64,000 nucleotides of DNA, from positions 1-64,000 of the forward strand of contig NZ_FOHE01000006.1 of NCBI RefSeq assembly GCF_900111445.1. The letters run 5' to 3'. The stretch comes from Oceanobacillus limi. GTDB lineage: Bacteria > Bacillota > Bacilli > Bacillales > Amphibacillaceae. Shown here piece after piece: positions 18,672 to 28,083 of this stretch (the stretch's first letter is position 1; every line of letters begins with the position of its first letter). The translations under genes were made by a program, and so were the position numbers. The notes beneath the pieces are model-generated. The model was not told the origin of the DNA, searched no databases, and saw only the letters and a program-made list of their open reading frames with translations.

Positions 18672-18815
18672 TTGGCTGAAAAAGAAAGACTTAATGAGGA
18701 AGCAGCTCTAAATAATAATTTAGGTTCATCAACTTTAAAAAGAAACCATGACATTGCAGAACAACACCAAAAGCCTAAATTAACACAACAACAAAAGAAA
18801 AATTCCAATGGGTAA
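18672..18815 (+). CDS. Small hydrophilic hypothetical protein (47 aa)
   Basis: TTG 18672 sits 8 nt after a strong GGAGGG site and opens a 47-codon frame ending at TAA 18813-18815. The product is rich in Asn, Gln, Lys and Glu, with no cysteine or membrane segment, and ends in a basic QQQKKNSNG tail. A terminator follows at 18823. Size and composition resemble small sporulation proteins, but I do not recognise it. Confidence 0.6.
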   Translation: MAEKERLNEEAALNNNLGSSTLKRNHDIAEQHQKPKLTQQQKKNSNG

Positions 18816-18822
18816 GTTGAAC

Positions 18823-18860
18823 AAAGACCAGTCCTCAGAAGATTGGTCTTTTATTTTTAT
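18823..18860 (+). terminator. Terminator after the small ORF
   Basis: AAAGACCA at 18823-18830 pairs with TGGTCTTT at 18844-18851 and runs into TTATTTTTAT. Confidence 0.75.
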
Positions 18861-18992
18861 AGCAAAAATATAAGATAACATATCTATAACCCTACATAAT
18901 TAAATTATCAGATATGTTAAAATAGAATGAAAGAGGGGGAGAGAATGGGCATAATGTCCGTATTATTATAATTTTTTCAGGAGAGGGTATTC

Positions 18993-19403
18993 ATGGATTA
19001 TGTGAAAGATAGTCCTGTAGGAATAGTTGAGCGATTCATTGCATTCGTCGTTGATTTAATTGTTATATTTACGATTGCATCTATTGCGGGGCTTCTTTAT
19101 GATACTTCAGTTATCGTTATAGCAGTCATTTCTTCCTATATTTATGCAATAACTCTACCGCTACTATGGAATGGTTACACGATAGGAAAGCGATTTGTCG
19201 GAATTCGAATTGCTTCTATTACAAATGAAAAACTATCTCTCTCCATGATGGTAAAAAGAGAGTTGCTAGCGGGGTTATTATATAGTATTTGTGCAGGAAT
19301 TTTAACATTGGTAAGTATCTTAATCATGAATAGAAACGATCGACGTTCGATTCATGATTTGGTTGCTTCTACCTATGTTACTTCTAATTACTCGGAATAT
19401 TGA
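18993..19403 (+). CDS. RDD family membrane protein
   Basis: A 136-aa protein with three or four membrane helices. The family's signature residues are present: ERFIAFVVD in the first helix, GYTIGKRFVGIRI in the middle and RRSIHDLVASTYV near the end. RDD proteins are of uncertain function; some act as sodium/proton antiporters. The start follows AGGAGAGGG at a good distance. It appears monocistronic. Confidence 0.8.
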   Translation: MDYVKDSPVGIVERFIAFVVDLIVIFTIASIAGLLYDTSVIVIAVISSYIYAITLPLLWNGYTIGKRFVGIRIASITNEKLSLSMMVKRELLAGLLYSICAGILTLVSILIMNRNDRRSIHDLVASTYVTSNYSEY

Positions 19404-19463
19404 TTAGCTAAAGCCAGGGCAGTATGGTAATACAGTATAATTCAAAGGTGGTTCCTTGATATC

Positions 19464-20435
19464 ATGGAACAAGCTGTTTTAATTGAAGGTGCCAAAAGGT
19501 TTGGGGTTCCTTATAACGAAATGAAACCAATGGGTGGTTTTTCCAATAATGTTTTTCACAGTAATGGAAAAGTTTTAAAATTCCACCCTGACTCGATCTA
19601 TTCACTGGATTCTATAGCGTCAGAATTGGATTGGATAATCTATCTGTATCATTCAGGCGTACAGGTAACTCCCCCTATTCCTTCGTTAAACGGAAATTCA
19701 ATAGAGAAAGTTGAGGAAGATAATGGGGAGGTTTGCTTTCTCATAGCTTTTGAAGAAGCAAAAGGTCAGGTTGTAAATGTTGATAATGAACAAGAATGGA
19801 ATGTAGATTTTTTCTTTACGTGGGGAAAGACGTTGGGAAGAATTCATTACTTATCTAAAAAGTACAATCCAAGTTATAAGGTAACTAGAAAAAGCTGGAA
19901 TAGTAGTTCCCTTTTTACAAAAGGAACGAATGCATGTGTACAAATCCAAGAGAAATGGAACAAGTATATAGATAGACTTAACAAGTTGCCGAGGGACAGT
20001 AATGATTATGGGATGATCCATAATGATCTTCACCATAACAATTTTTATGTCCAAAATGGCCAAATGATCTTATTTGATTTTGGAGATTGTGAGTATAGTT
20101 GGTTTATTTATGACATTGCTATTGTTTTGTACCATGCTATTGAAACAATTGAAGAGTGGAAGGTAGAAGAAAGAAATAATTTTGCACTCAAGTTTCTTGG
20201 TTCATTTTTAAAAGGATATTACACTGAAAATCAGCTTAGTCACCATTGGATATTGGAACTGCCATTCTTTTTAGATTACAGGCAGATTTATTCTTATATG
20301 TATTTTTCCAATTTTTTGAGCGAAGATAAAAAACAGAATCCGAAAGTGAAGGAAAAACTCTGTCGAATGAAAGAAAGAATCGTAAGTGGTAAGTCCAATG
20401 TAGATTTAAAGTTGGAATACCTAAGTATTATTTAA
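19464..20435 (+). CDS. Aminoglycoside phosphotransferase-family (APH/CotS-like) protein
   Basis: A 323-aa protein kinase-like phosphotransferase. The catalytic loop HNDLHHNN (His186, Asp188, Asn193) and the metal-binding DFGD (Asp205) are intact. The N-terminal lobe is recognisable by GGFSNNVF, a substitute for the glycine loop. The family phosphorylates small molecules such as aminoglycosides, choline or homoserine, and also includes spore-coat kinases. The substrate cannot be told here. No resistance-gene neighbours are present, so an antibiotic role is not implied. Confidence 0.8.
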   Translation: MEQAVLIEGAKRFGVPYNEMKPMGGFSNNVFHSNGKVLKFHPDSIYSLDSIASELDWIIYLYHSGVQVTPPIPSLNGNSIEKVEEDNGEVCFLIAFEEAKGQVVNVDNEQEWNVDFFFTWGKTLGRIHYLSKKYNPSYKVTRKSWNSSSLFTKGTNACVQIQEKWNKYIDRLNKLPRDSNDYGMIHNDLHHNNFYVQNGQMILFDFGDCEYSWFIYDIAIVLYHAIETIEEWKVEERNNFALKFLGSFLKGYYTENQLSHHWILELPFFLDYRQIYSYMYFSNFLSEDKKQNPKVKEKLCRMKERIVSGKSNVDLKLEYLSII

Positions 20436-20447
20436 TTTGATAATGAA

Positions 20448-20487
20448 AAAAATGATCGTAATAATAACTAAAAGTCACTATTACGAT
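20448..20487 (-). terminator. Terminator of the K+ channel gene
   Basis: ATCGTAATA (20455-20463) pairs with TATTACGAT (20479-20487). Read on the minus strand it is followed by CATTTTTTTC, so it ends the leftward channel gene. Confidence 0.65.
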
Positions 20488-20516
20488 GCTTCCTTAAATG
20501 TACTTAGCATACACTA

Positions 20517-21533
20517 TTATTTTTGTTGTACAGAATGAAAGGTTTCTTTATCGCAAATGATAAACAAATTAGTACCCTTGGGAATAGCTTCATCTAATCG
20601 TCTTATAATGCCTAAGTCGTTGTTAGCAGATATGAGGTTTGCTCCTTTTTCTTGTAAGCTATGAAAGGCATCACGGTACGTTTTCCAGGTTGGATGGGGT
20701 TTTATTTTCCACAAATCATCCCCGTATCTTTTACTAAGCAATTGCATGAATAAATGACTGGATCCATGGTACTGCATGGATTTCGCCATAAGGAATGGGA
20801 ATGTATCATTGGAAGGCAGAAATTCATTTATTTTTACATGATTAAACATTTTTACATGACTGTCCCGAACCATTTCAACGATTGTATAAATGTCTTTGTT
20901 ATGTTCCATGCCGTAGATTTCAATAGCAGATGCTATCAACAGGGACTTCCCATCAGCGGAGACCTCATCTTCATTATCTGAAGCAAAAATCGTAACGGAG
21001 TTTGATTTTAATACATTTGCCTTTTCGAGTGTTTCGCGCTTTGTCGGGTCCCCATACAAATAGTATAGGTTCTCATGCTCAACCGGTATTTTATCTAGTT
21101 GGTCTATTAAAACAATGTCACTTTGGTTATCTTCGTTAATCAGAATTTCATCAAGTGTTTTTTGTGCCTTCTTAGACCACCCAATAAGAACGAAATGATT
21201 TTCTCCACGGTAGCTCAACTTTCCTTCCTCCTTAAACCTTCGATACAATGTGAATGAATCTACAATCTTGCCCAGTATAATTCCGATTAGCCCAATACCA
21301 GAAAAGTACAGAAACATCCCAAAAACCATGCCCATGTATGTTTCAGGTGAATAATCACCGAACCCCACAGTCGTAACTGTAGTCATAACCCACCAGAGTC
21401 CGATGAAAGGATTCTTAAAATTTTCCGGTTCAATTGCGTAAATAATAAATGCACATAGTATGTAAAAAAAAGTTGCTATAGCAACTAACTTGAGTGTATT
21501 TACCTTTATTGCTTTTTTGATTAGTTCAAACAT
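20517..21533 (-). CDS. YugO-like potassium channel with RCK/TrkA-N domain
   Basis: A 338-aa two-helix potassium channel. The first helix is followed by a pore loop with the selectivity filter TTVGFGDYSP, then a second helix (FSGIGLIGIILGKIV), then a cytosolic RCK domain (from VLIGWSKKA). B. subtilis YugO of this type releases potassium and mediates electrical signalling in biofilms. The Rossmann GxGxxG is replaced by GWSKKA, as is common in this subgroup. Start: ATG 21533 has GGAGG 5 nt upstream; an ATG at 21545 precedes that site. It is divergent from the ktrAB operon. Confidence 0.88.
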   Translation of the reverse strand: MFELIKKAIKVNTLKLVAIATFFYILCAFIIYAIEPENFKNPFIGLWWVMTTVTTVGFGDYSPETYMGMVFGMFLYFSGIGLIGIILGKIVDSFTLYRRFKEEGKLSYRGENHFVLIGWSKKAQKTLDEILINEDNQSDIVLIDQLDKIPVEHENLYYLYGDPTKRETLEKANVLKSNSVTIFASDNEDEVSADGKSLLIASAIEIYGMEHNKDIYTIVEMVRDSHVKMFNHVKINEFLPSNDTFPFLMAKSMQYHGSSHLFMQLLSKRYGDDLWKIKPHPTWKTYRDAFHSLQEKGANLISANNDLGIIRRLDEAIPKGTNLFIICDKETFHSVQQK

Positions 21534-21727
21534 TATGTCCTCCATAAAGCTATGTAATTTAACTTCCTTACTCTCTTTAGTAAATATGCCTCATAACTGC
21601 CTTATATAAACTAAGTATTCTTTGATTTTATAGGCTAAGGTAGAGTTTTTATGAAAATAGGGTTAAGTTGTTTAGAAAGATATTGACATGAACACGAAAC
21701 AGGCGTAGATTATTACTTACAAAATTA

Positions 21728-21900
21728 AAACAAACCTTTTAAATCGCTTAATCTTTTTGAGCGGGGGAACCAATTTAGATAGATATATTTATCTATCTTG
21801 GGGTGAATCTTACTTAGGTAAGAAGGGGTACTCTCTATCCCTAATCCGTCAGCTAACCTCGTAAGCGTTGCTGTTTTTTGAGAGGAAGGTCGAAGGTAAC
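21728..21900 (+). ncRNA. c-di-AMP riboswitch (ydaO-yuaA leader)
   Basis: The leader of ktrAB holds the conserved blocks of the ydaO-yuaA class in order: a GAGCGGGGGAACCAA block near 21758, TGGGGTGAATC near 21799, AGGTAAG...GGGTAC near 21817-21831, then CCTAATCCGTCAGCTAACC near 21839 and GAGAGGAAGGT near 21880. This RNA binds cyclic di-AMP and turns off potassium importers when the signal is high. A terminator hairpin follows at 21905. Confidence 0.93.
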
Positions 21901-21904
21901 AACC

Positions 21905-21937
21905 AAAGGCCATCTTTTTGTGATGGTCTTTATTTTT
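21905..21937 (+). terminator. Riboswitch expression-platform terminator
   Basis: AAAGGCCATC (21905-21914) pairs with GATGGTCTTT (21922-21931) and is followed by TATTTTT, about 20 nt before the ktrA start. Confidence 0.85.
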
Positions 21938-21958
21938 AGTTAAGAAAAGAGGCGTAAT

Positions 21959-22615
21959 ATGAAAAAGCAATTTGTTATTATTGGTTTAGGAAGCTTTGGA
22001 AGTAGTGTCTGTAAACGACTTTTTCAATTAGGACATGATGTCTTAGCTATTGATAATGATATTGAAACTGTAAAAGAAATCTCGGATTATGCGTCACATG
22101 CTGTCGTTGCAAATGCAACGGATGAGGATGAACTAAAATCTCTTGGTGTAAGAAATTTTGATCATGCTATCGTTGCAATAGGAGAAAAAATCCAGCCTAG
22201 TATTCTATGTACATTGATCCTTAAAGAAATTGGTGTTAAAAAAGTATATGTAAAAGCACAGAATTTAAAACATCAGAGAGTCCTTGAAAAAATTGGTGCA
22301 GATCGGATAATCCACCCTGAGGAAGAAATGGGCATCCGAATTGCAAACCAACTGGATTCTGACAAGATTATCGACTATATTGGATTGTCAAAGAATTATA
22401 GTATTATCGAATTGGAAGCAACTAATAAAGTATCCAATCACTCTTTGGTTGATCTTGATGTAAGGGCAAAATATGGTTGTACAATACTAGCGATAAAACG
22501 GGAAGAACATGTAAATGTATCACCTTTGCCAGATGATAAAATTGTCCAGGGAGATATATTAGTTGTTATGGGTGATAACAAGAGCTTAAAACGATTTGAA
22601 GAGAAGGGTTTGTAA
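21959..22615 (+). CDS. ktrA: Ktr potassium uptake regulatory subunit KtrA
   Basis: A 218-aa cytosolic RCK protein: N-terminal Rossmann domain with GLGSFG (residues 9-14) for ATP/ADP or NAD binding, then a C-terminal RCK_C domain that in relatives also binds c-di-AMP. An octameric KtrA ring gates the KtrB channel. The start follows AAGAGGCG, and ktrB begins about 50 nt downstream. Control by the c-di-AMP riboswitch upstream, together with direct c-di-AMP binding by KtrA-type proteins, would give two layers of regulation. Confidence 0.95.
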   Translation: MKKQFVIIGLGSFGSSVCKRLFQLGHDVLAIDNDIETVKEISDYASHAVVANATDEDELKSLGVRNFDHAIVAIGEKIQPSILCTLILKEIGVKKVYVKAQNLKHQRVLEKIGADRIIHPEEEMGIRIANQLDSDKIIDYIGLSKNYSIIELEATNKVSNHSLVDLDVRAKYGCTILAIKREEHVNVSPLPDDKIVQGDILVVMGDNKSLKRFEEKGL

Positions 22616-22666
22616 TAATCTACCTATCAGTTTGACTCGTATCCCCAATTATAAGGAGAAATAAAT

Positions 22667-24019
22667 ATGTTAAAAATAAATAAAAAATACGATTTAAGTC
22701 CTGCACAACTTATTGTTTCGTTCTATATCATTGCCGTTATTGTATCGACCTGTTTGCTAAGTTTACCAATCACGACCCAGCCGGGTGTTCAGTGGAGTTT
22801 TGTTGATGTTTTGTTCACAGCAGTTAGCGCCGTTAGTGTAACAGGTTTAACAGTAGTGTCTACTGCTGATACGTTTAGTACACCGGGAACGTTTATTTTA
22901 TTGTTTATCCTACAATTTGGTGGAATAGGTATTATGACCCTTGGTACTTTTTTCTGGCTAATCATCGGAAAGAAAATAGGTCTTAGGGAAAGGCGACTAA
23001 TACGAACGGATCAAAATCAATCTAACTTATCTGGGTTAGTTAGTTTGATGAAACAAATATTAGTGATTATTTTACTAATTGAGCTTGTAGGTACTATTAT
23101 ACTAGGAACATATTTTTATTATCTCGATTATTTTCCAACTTGGCAAGAATCCTATTTACAAGGGTTGTTTGCTTCAGTTAGTGCCACGACTAATGCTGGT
23201 TTCGATATTACTGGAAGCTCGTTAATTCCATTTGCAAAGGATTATTTCGTGCAAATCATTAATATTATATTATTAACCCTTGGAGCAATTGGTTTTCCAG
23301 TGCTCATCGAGCTCAAAGATTTTATAAAAAATAAACGAAGTTATGGTACCCAATTTACTTTATACACGAAGTTAACAACAATAACTTTCTTTTCATTAAT
23401 GGTATTTGGAACTTTGGTGATTTTATTGTTTGAAGCCAACCATTTTTTTGAAGGGAAAAGTTGGCACGAATCCTTTTTTTATGCGTTTTTCCAATCTGCA
23501 ACAACTAGAAATGGCGGATTAGCCACAATGGATGTTAGTCTATTTTCGACATCTACTTTGTTAGCTTTATGCTTTTTAATGTTTATTGGTGCTTCGCCAA
23601 GTTCTGTAGGTGGAGGTATTCGAACAACAACATTAGCAGTTATACTATTATTAGTATTTTCTTTTGCCAAAGGACAAAAAAGTATAAAGGTGTTCAAAAG
23701 GGAAATACACGAAGAAGATATTCGAAAATCCGTTGTCGTTAGTTTCTTAGCTGTTATGATCTGTTTTATTGCTTTAGTAATTTTGAACTATGTAGAAAAT
23801 TTTTCATTAATGGAGATTATGTTCGAAGTGAGTTCGGCTTTTGGTACAACGGGTCTTTCAATGGGGATTACTCCTGAATTAAGTACTGTTGGGAAATTAG
23901 TGATAATTTCACTCATGTTTATAGGAAGAATTGGTATTTTATCCTTTATTTTTGTATTCCATCAAGAAAAGCAAGAGCTAAACTATCATTATCCAAAAGA
24001 ACGATTGATAGTTGGTTAA
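22667..24019 (+). CDS. ktrB: Ktr potassium uptake transmembrane subunit KtrB
   Basis: A 450-aa transporter with four repeated membrane-pore-membrane units. The filter glycines are visible in VSVTGLTVVST, SATTNAGFD, SATTRNGGLA and SAFGTTGLS. It forms a sodium-dependent potassium uptake dimer gated by KtrA. Start ATG 22667 follows AAGGAGA. It is the second gene of the riboswitch-controlled operon and ends at a bidirectional terminator. Confidence 0.95.
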   Translation: MLKINKKYDLSPAQLIVSFYIIAVIVSTCLLSLPITTQPGVQWSFVDVLFTAVSAVSVTGLTVVSTADTFSTPGTFILLFILQFGGIGIMTLGTFFWLIIGKKIGLRERRLIRTDQNQSNLSGLVSLMKQILVIILLIELVGTIILGTYFYYLDYFPTWQESYLQGLFASVSATTNAGFDITGSSLIPFAKDYFVQIINIILLTLGAIGFPVLIELKDFIKNKRSYGTQFTLYTKLTTITFFSLMVFGTLVILLFEANHFFEGKSWHESFFYAFFQSATTRNGGLATMDVSLFSTSTLLALCFLMFIGASPSSVGGGIRTTTLAVILLLVFSFAKGQKSIKVFKREIHEEDIRKSVVVSFLAVMICFIALVILNYVENFSLMEIMFEVSSAFGTTGLSMGITPELSTVGKLVIISLMFIGRIGILSFIFVFHQEKQELNYHYPKERLIVG

Positions 24020-24038
24020 TCATTGATCAAGATATATT

Positions 24039-24075
24039 AGAAGAGAGTTTGCAACGTTGCAAGCTCTCTTCTTTT
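24039..24075. terminator. Bidirectional terminator between ktrB and rocD
   Basis: An almost uninterrupted inverted repeat, AAGAGAGnTTGCAAC with GTTGCAAnCTCTCTT, lies between the convergent genes, with CTTTT on the plus side. Confidence 0.8.
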
Positions 24076-24085
24076 GACTCTATAA

Positions 24086-25282
24086 TTACCCCTTCAAAAC
24101 CTCTTTTATATGATCTAATGCCCAATCAAGATCCTCTTGTTCAATAATTAAAGGTGGTGCAAAACGTATTACGTTTTCATGAGTTTCTTTACATAGAAGA
24201 CCACGCTCTTTCAATGCTTCACAATAAGGGCGGGCAGGTTCGGTTAGTTCAACACCAATGAATAATCCTTTTCCACGAACTTCTTTGATGATAGGATTAT
24301 CAACTTTATTCAATTCTGCCATCATATGATTCCCTAATTCTAGTGATCTGTCAGCTAGTTTTTCTTCTAATAGTACTTCTAGAGAAGCGATGGAGACGGC
24401 ACTTGCTAGTGGGTTTCCACCGAATGTAGAACCATGAGAACCGGGATTAAATACGCCAAGAATATCCTTGTTGGCTACGACACAAGAAATTGGCATAACA
24501 CCGCCACCAAGCGCTTTTCCTAGGATAAGCATATCTGGGGTGACACCTTCCCAGTCACATGCGAACATTTTACCTGTACGAGCAAGACCTGCCTGAATTT
24601 CGTCAGCAATATATAAGACATTGTTTTCTTTACATACCTCATACGCTTCTTTTAGAAACCCTTCTGGAGGAATTACAATACCAGCTTCTCCTTGAATTGG
24701 CTCAAATAAGAAACCTGCTGTGTTTTCATTGATAGCGGCCTTTAAGGCATCAATATCACCATAAGGAATTAATTTTATGCCTGGAAGCATTGGTCCAAAT
24801 CCACGCTTGTATTCTTCTTCTGAGGATAATGAGACCGCTGTCATTGTTCGGCCATGGAAATTACCTTCACATGCAATGATCTCAGCTCTATTTTCAGCAA
24901 CACCTTTGACATCATATGCCCAGCGACGAGCAGCTTTTACTGCTGTTTCAACTGCCTCTGCACCGGTATTCATCGGGAGTGCCATTTCTTTATTTGTTAG
25001 CTTGCAAATTTTTTCATACCAAGGACCTAACTGGTCATTATGAAAAGCTCGGGAAGTTAATGTTACGGCATCAGCTTGTTTTTTTAATGCATCAATAATT
25101 TTTGGGTGGCGATGCCCTTGGTTTACAGCTGAATAGGCACTTAGCATATCCATGTATCGGTTTCCTTCAGGATCTTCTACCCAAACACCTTCTGCTTTTG
25201 TCACGACAACGGGAAGTGGGTGATAGTTCTTCGCACCAAATTCTTCTGTTTGATCAATAACTTGTTGACTACTATGTACCAT
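24086..25282 (-). CDS. rocD: Ornithine aminotransferase RocD
   Basis: A 398-aa class III PLP-dependent aminotransferase that converts ornithine and 2-oxoglutarate to glutamate semialdehyde and glutamate, in arginine breakdown. The PLP lysine is Lys256 (ILGKALGGG). Other family marks are [30 protein letters not shown], and FEPIQGEAG with [13 protein letters not shown]. The start is ATG 25282, with GGAGGG just upstream; the longer frame to 25321 has none. The gene stands alone, without rocE or rocF nearby. Confidence 0.93.
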   Translation of the reverse strand: MVHSSQQVIDQTEEFGAKNYHPLPVVVTKAEGVWVEDPEGNRYMDMLSAYSAVNQGHRHPKIIDALKKQADAVTLTSRAFHNDQLGPWYEKICKLTNKEMALPMNTGAEAVETAVKAARRWAYDVKGVAENRAEIIACEGNFHGRTMTAVSLSSEEEYKRGFGPMLPGIKLIPYGDIDALKAAINENTAGFLFEPIQGEAGIVIPPEGFLKEAYEVCKENNVLYIADEIQAGLARTGKMFACDWEGVTPDMLILGKALGGGVMPISCVVANKDILGVFNPGSHGSTFGGNPLASAVSIASLEVLLEEKLADRSLELGNHMMAELNKVDNPIIKEVRGKGLFIGVELTEPARPYCEALKERGLLCKETHENVIRFAPPLIIEQEDLDWALDHIKEVLKG

Positions 25283-25430
25283 AAAATCCCTCCAATAGTT
25301 TAGAAAATAATGATTATGCAATTATTAATTACATTATAACAGTTTTGACACATTTTCATATGTATTTGTTTTTTATCCATGGTATGATAGATTACATATG
25401 TAAGATTAAGTCGTGTATAGGAGGAATAAA

Positions 25431-25799
25431 ATGAATACACATCTTCATATTACAGCATGGGTATTAGCATTGATACTGTTTGCTGTAGCCGTTATGTTAC
25501 ATAAACAAGGAAATGCGAAAGGATCCAAAATTGTACAAATGATTCTACGCTTGGATTACCTGTTAATTCTGTATTCTGGTGGAGATTTAATTGCAAATTA
25601 TTTTGGTGGAGATAGTCCATTAATGGGAGAAGCCATTGCAAAAGGAATTATTGGTATCTGGGTAATTGCTGCGATGGAAATGACTTTGGCAAAAATTAAA
25701 AAAGACAAGCCTGCAAAAGGTGGTTATATCCAGCTAATTATTGCTGTGATTCTAACATTTATACTTGGATTTGTACGCCTACCAGGCGGATTGATGTAA
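25431..25799 (+). CDS. yisL: YisL (UPF0344/DUF1516) membrane protein
   Basis: A 122-aa protein with four membrane helices and the family's THLHITAWVLALILF start and SKIVQMILRLDYLLILYSG segment. Function is unknown. Start ATG 25431 follows AGGAGG at 7 nt; the six codons before it include the ribosome binding site and are excluded. In B. subtilis yisL lies near the gerP genes, consistent with the synteny seen here. Confidence 0.85.
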   Translation: MNTHLHITAWVLALILFAVAVMLHKQGNAKGSKIVQMILRLDYLLILYSGGDLIANYFGGDSPLMGEAIAKGIIGIWVIAAMEMTLAKIKKDKPAKGGYIQLIIAVILTFILGFVRLPGGLM

Positions 25800-25809
25800 A
25801 ATGAATTAT

Positions 25810-25845
25810 AAGAGCTATTCCACATATCGGAGTAGCTCTTTCTTT
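25810..25845 (+). terminator. Terminator after yisL
   Basis: AAGAGCTA...CC pairs with GG...TAGCTCTT, followed by TCTTTG. Confidence 0.7.
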
Positions 25846-25990
25846 GTTCTTAGCTGTTATTGAATTTAGTTGATGGATTGCGTAGTAAATTAGGTTGAAA
25901 CCAATATTTAGGAATAGCAAGTATTTTCTAAGCCGTCGATCAAGCTTCACGATCGTGGAAGTTCACTTCGGACGAGAACTTCAAATATAG
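25846..25990 (-). pseudogene. Possible transposase C-terminal remnant
   Basis: The minus strand reads KLDRRLRKYLLFLNIGFNL then IYYAIHQLNSI, which resembles the end of a DDE-type transposase, but no start, ribosome binding site or upstream domain remains. Nearby is a small inverted repeat GAAGTTC/GAACTTC (about 25959-25983). The rest of the gap to 26158 shows nothing I can name. The assignment is weak. Confidence 0.25.
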
Positions 25991-26158
25991 TCACATTACT
26001 CTTTCAATACGTCGTATCTTAAGAAAAAACTATTCAAAATATCATTTTTAAATCAACCAAATATGAAGTATTTTTAACAATCTTAGGTTTAGGATTGACT
26101 AATAATGTGGATGGTTAATAATAGAACAAGAGTTTATTTTAAGTTGGGGGAAAGGTTT

Positions 26159-27658
26159 ATGAAAAAAATAATGCTGTTGTTAACAGCCATACTCTCTATA
26201 TACATTCAGTCAAGCGAACAAGTATCGGCCGAGGAGACAGATATAAACGGAGAAATTATCTATGAAATTTTCGTAGACCGTTTTAATAATGGGAATCATG
26301 CATTAACAGAGCAGGTAGATTTAGAAGATCCATATGCCTATCATGGTGGAGACCTAGAAGGGATCACACGAAAGCTAGACGATTTGAAGCAATTGGGCTT
26401 TACTACAATTAGCTTATCACCAATCTTTGCTAATGCGCCAGATGGTTATCATGGGTATTGGATAGAAGACTTCTATGAAGTAGAAGAGCAATTTGGTACG
26501 TTAGAAGATTTACAAACACTAGTTGAAGAGGCGCATGATCGTGATATGAAAATCGTGTTGGAATTTGTACCAAATTACGTGGCAAAGACTAGTCCGTTGG
26601 TATCAGATCCAGAAAAAAGTGATTGGTTTTATGATAACGAACCAATTCCAACAGGGGCTAACACATGGGAAGATAATGTGGTACGTTTGAATCAAGAGCA
26701 TCCAGAAGTGGAAGCATTGTTAATGGATGTAGCTGATTATTGGATAGAGGAAGCTAATATTGATGGGCTTAAGCTTCATGCGGCAGATCAAAGTTCACCA
26801 GCATTCTTAGATACATTTACAACACATATAAAAACGAACAATCCAGACTTTTATATAATTGCAGACCTTTTAACAGATAATGATGCGAAACATGTTTTTA
26901 CTAATCCAAACATTGATATCGTTGAAAATAAGCCTTTGTATGAAGCGATGACAAATGTATTTTCAACAGTTGATAACCCAACTTCTGAACTTTATGAGGT
27001 CTGGGAAAATGAGACTCCAAAAAATGGTTTCGTATATGTAGATAATGCGTTTACAGATCGTTTTACGCAATTGTTTTCAGTCAATGGTAGGAATTCTTTA
27101 ACCGTATGGCAACTGGCCTTAACGTATATGTTAACAAGCCCGGGTGTCCCGGCAGTTTATCAAGGGTCAGAAATACCGATGCTAGGTGAGTTTCCTGATA
27201 GTCAACGGTTAGTTGATTTTAATAGTGGAGAGCCAGACTTAAAAGAATTTATGGAACGAATTACGTCCTTAAGACAAGAGTTCCCTGTGATGAAGTATGG
27301 AGACTATCAATTAGTTGCTACAGATCAAGGAATGAGCGTCTTTAAGCGAACATACCAAGACGAAACCATGTATATTGCGATCAATAATGATAGTGAATCC
27401 CGTGCGGTTTCAATTGAGATGGATTCAGGATACCAGCTAAGGGGATTATTAGGAGATAATATTGCAAGGGAGCAAGATAATGGGAAATATAAGGTCGGAA
27501 TTCCTCGAGAATCTGCTGAAGTGTATGTCATTGAGAATGACACAGGATTGAACTGGGGCTTTATTTCACCAATGATTGTCGTTTTTCTCCTTTTTGTATT
27601 TGGTATTTTTTATTTAACACGAAAACAGAAAAAGAATAATCAAACAGGAAAGTATTAG
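26159..27658 (+). CDS. Membrane-anchored GH13 alpha-amylase homologue lacking catalytic residues
   Basis: A 499-aa protein: signal peptide (cleavage near VSA, about residue 23), an alpha-amylase (GH13) barrel, a C-terminal beta domain, and a membrane helix near 470-490 with a basic tail. The fold is clear from YHGGDLEGI, DGYHGYWIEDFY, SPGVPAVYQGSE and the end of the beta domain. All four catalytic regions are altered. Region I DxVxNH is Glu135...Asn139-Tyr140. Region II RxD is Lys205-Leu-His207, so the nucleophile is lost. Region III Glu is Asp236 in ADLL. Region IV NHD is Asn296-Ala-Phe298. It is therefore probably not a hydrolase but a surface pseudoenzyme, perhaps a glycan-binding protein. 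The frame is intact, so it is not a decayed gene. Start ATG 26159 follows GGGGGAAAGG. Confidence 0.85.
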   Translation: MKKIMLLLTAILSIYIQSSEQVSAEETDINGEIIYEIFVDRFNNGNHALTEQVDLEDPYAYHGGDLEGITRKLDDLKQLGFTTISLSPIFANAPDGYHGYWIEDFYEVEEQFGTLEDLQTLVEEAHDRDMKIVLEFVPNYVAKTSPLVSDPEKSDWFYDNEPIPTGANTWEDNVVRLNQEHPEVEALLMDVADYWIEEANIDGLKLHAADQSSPAFLDTFTTHIKTNNPDFYIIADLLTDNDAKHVFTNPNIDIVENKPLYEAMTNVFSTVDNPTSELYEVWENETPKNGFVYVDNAFTDRFTQLFSVNGRNSLTVWQLALTYMLTSPGVPAVYQGSEIPMLGEFPDSQRLVDFNSGEPDLKEFMERITSLRQEFPVMKYGDYQLVATDQGMSVFKRTYQDETMYIAINNDSESRAVSIEMDSGYQLRGLLGDNIAREQDNGKYKVGIPRESAEVYVIENDTGLNWGFISPMIVVFLLFVFGIFYLTRKQKKNNQTGKY

Positions 27659-27682
27659 GTTATTGGCCTAATACTTTTTTTG
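27649..27682 (+). terminator. Terminator of the amylase-like gene
   Basis: AAGTATTAGG pairs with CCTAATACTT and runs into seven Ts; the hairpin starts at the stop codon. Confidence 0.85.
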
Positions 27683-27846
27683 TTAACACCTTGAAAAATA
27701 AGAATTTTTAAATTATAACAAGGGTAACTATGTTATTATTGGAATGAAAAGGAAATGCCATTTTTGAGTTGGATCCAGTCGAAGAAGATCAAGCTTTCGT
27801 CGAAAAGACTGGCTATGTACCTGTTAAAGGATCCAAATAATTGTTT

Positions 27847-28083
27847 CTATGTTAGAAAAATGTTAATCAAAACAACGATATTAAAGCTAGCGACGAGAAA
27901 GTAAGTATATGCAAAACCCCGCTGCTTTTTCCGTAATAATTCTACGCCTGAGTGAAAAAATAACAGACTTATTAGTAGAAGACTAAGCGGTAATAAGTTA
28001 TAGCTGTTTGTTACTATAATATAGATGCCGAGAAAAATAACAATAAAGCTTAATAGTATACTAATTTTCTTAATGGAAACCAA
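27847..28083 (-). CDS. Small membrane protein (DUF3953-like)
   Basis: A protein of up to 78 aa with two long hydrophobic helices split by a basic loop (ELLRKKQRG) and a third short helix at the end. This resembles DUF3953 proteins of unknown function. The start is uncertain: TTG 28083 touches the AGGAG site directly, so translation may begin at an ATT or TTG a few codons later. It is transcribed away from the divergent acetyltransferase gene. Confidence 0.6.
   Translation of the reverse strand: MVSIKKISILLSFIVIFLGIYIIVTNSYNLLPLSLLLISLLFFHSGVELLRKKQRGFAYTYFLVASFNIVVLINIFLT

Noticed and set aside
27769-27840. 23-codon fragment beginning LDPVEEDQAFVEKTGY
   Set aside because: It reads like coding sequence but has no start or upstream domain; too short to call.
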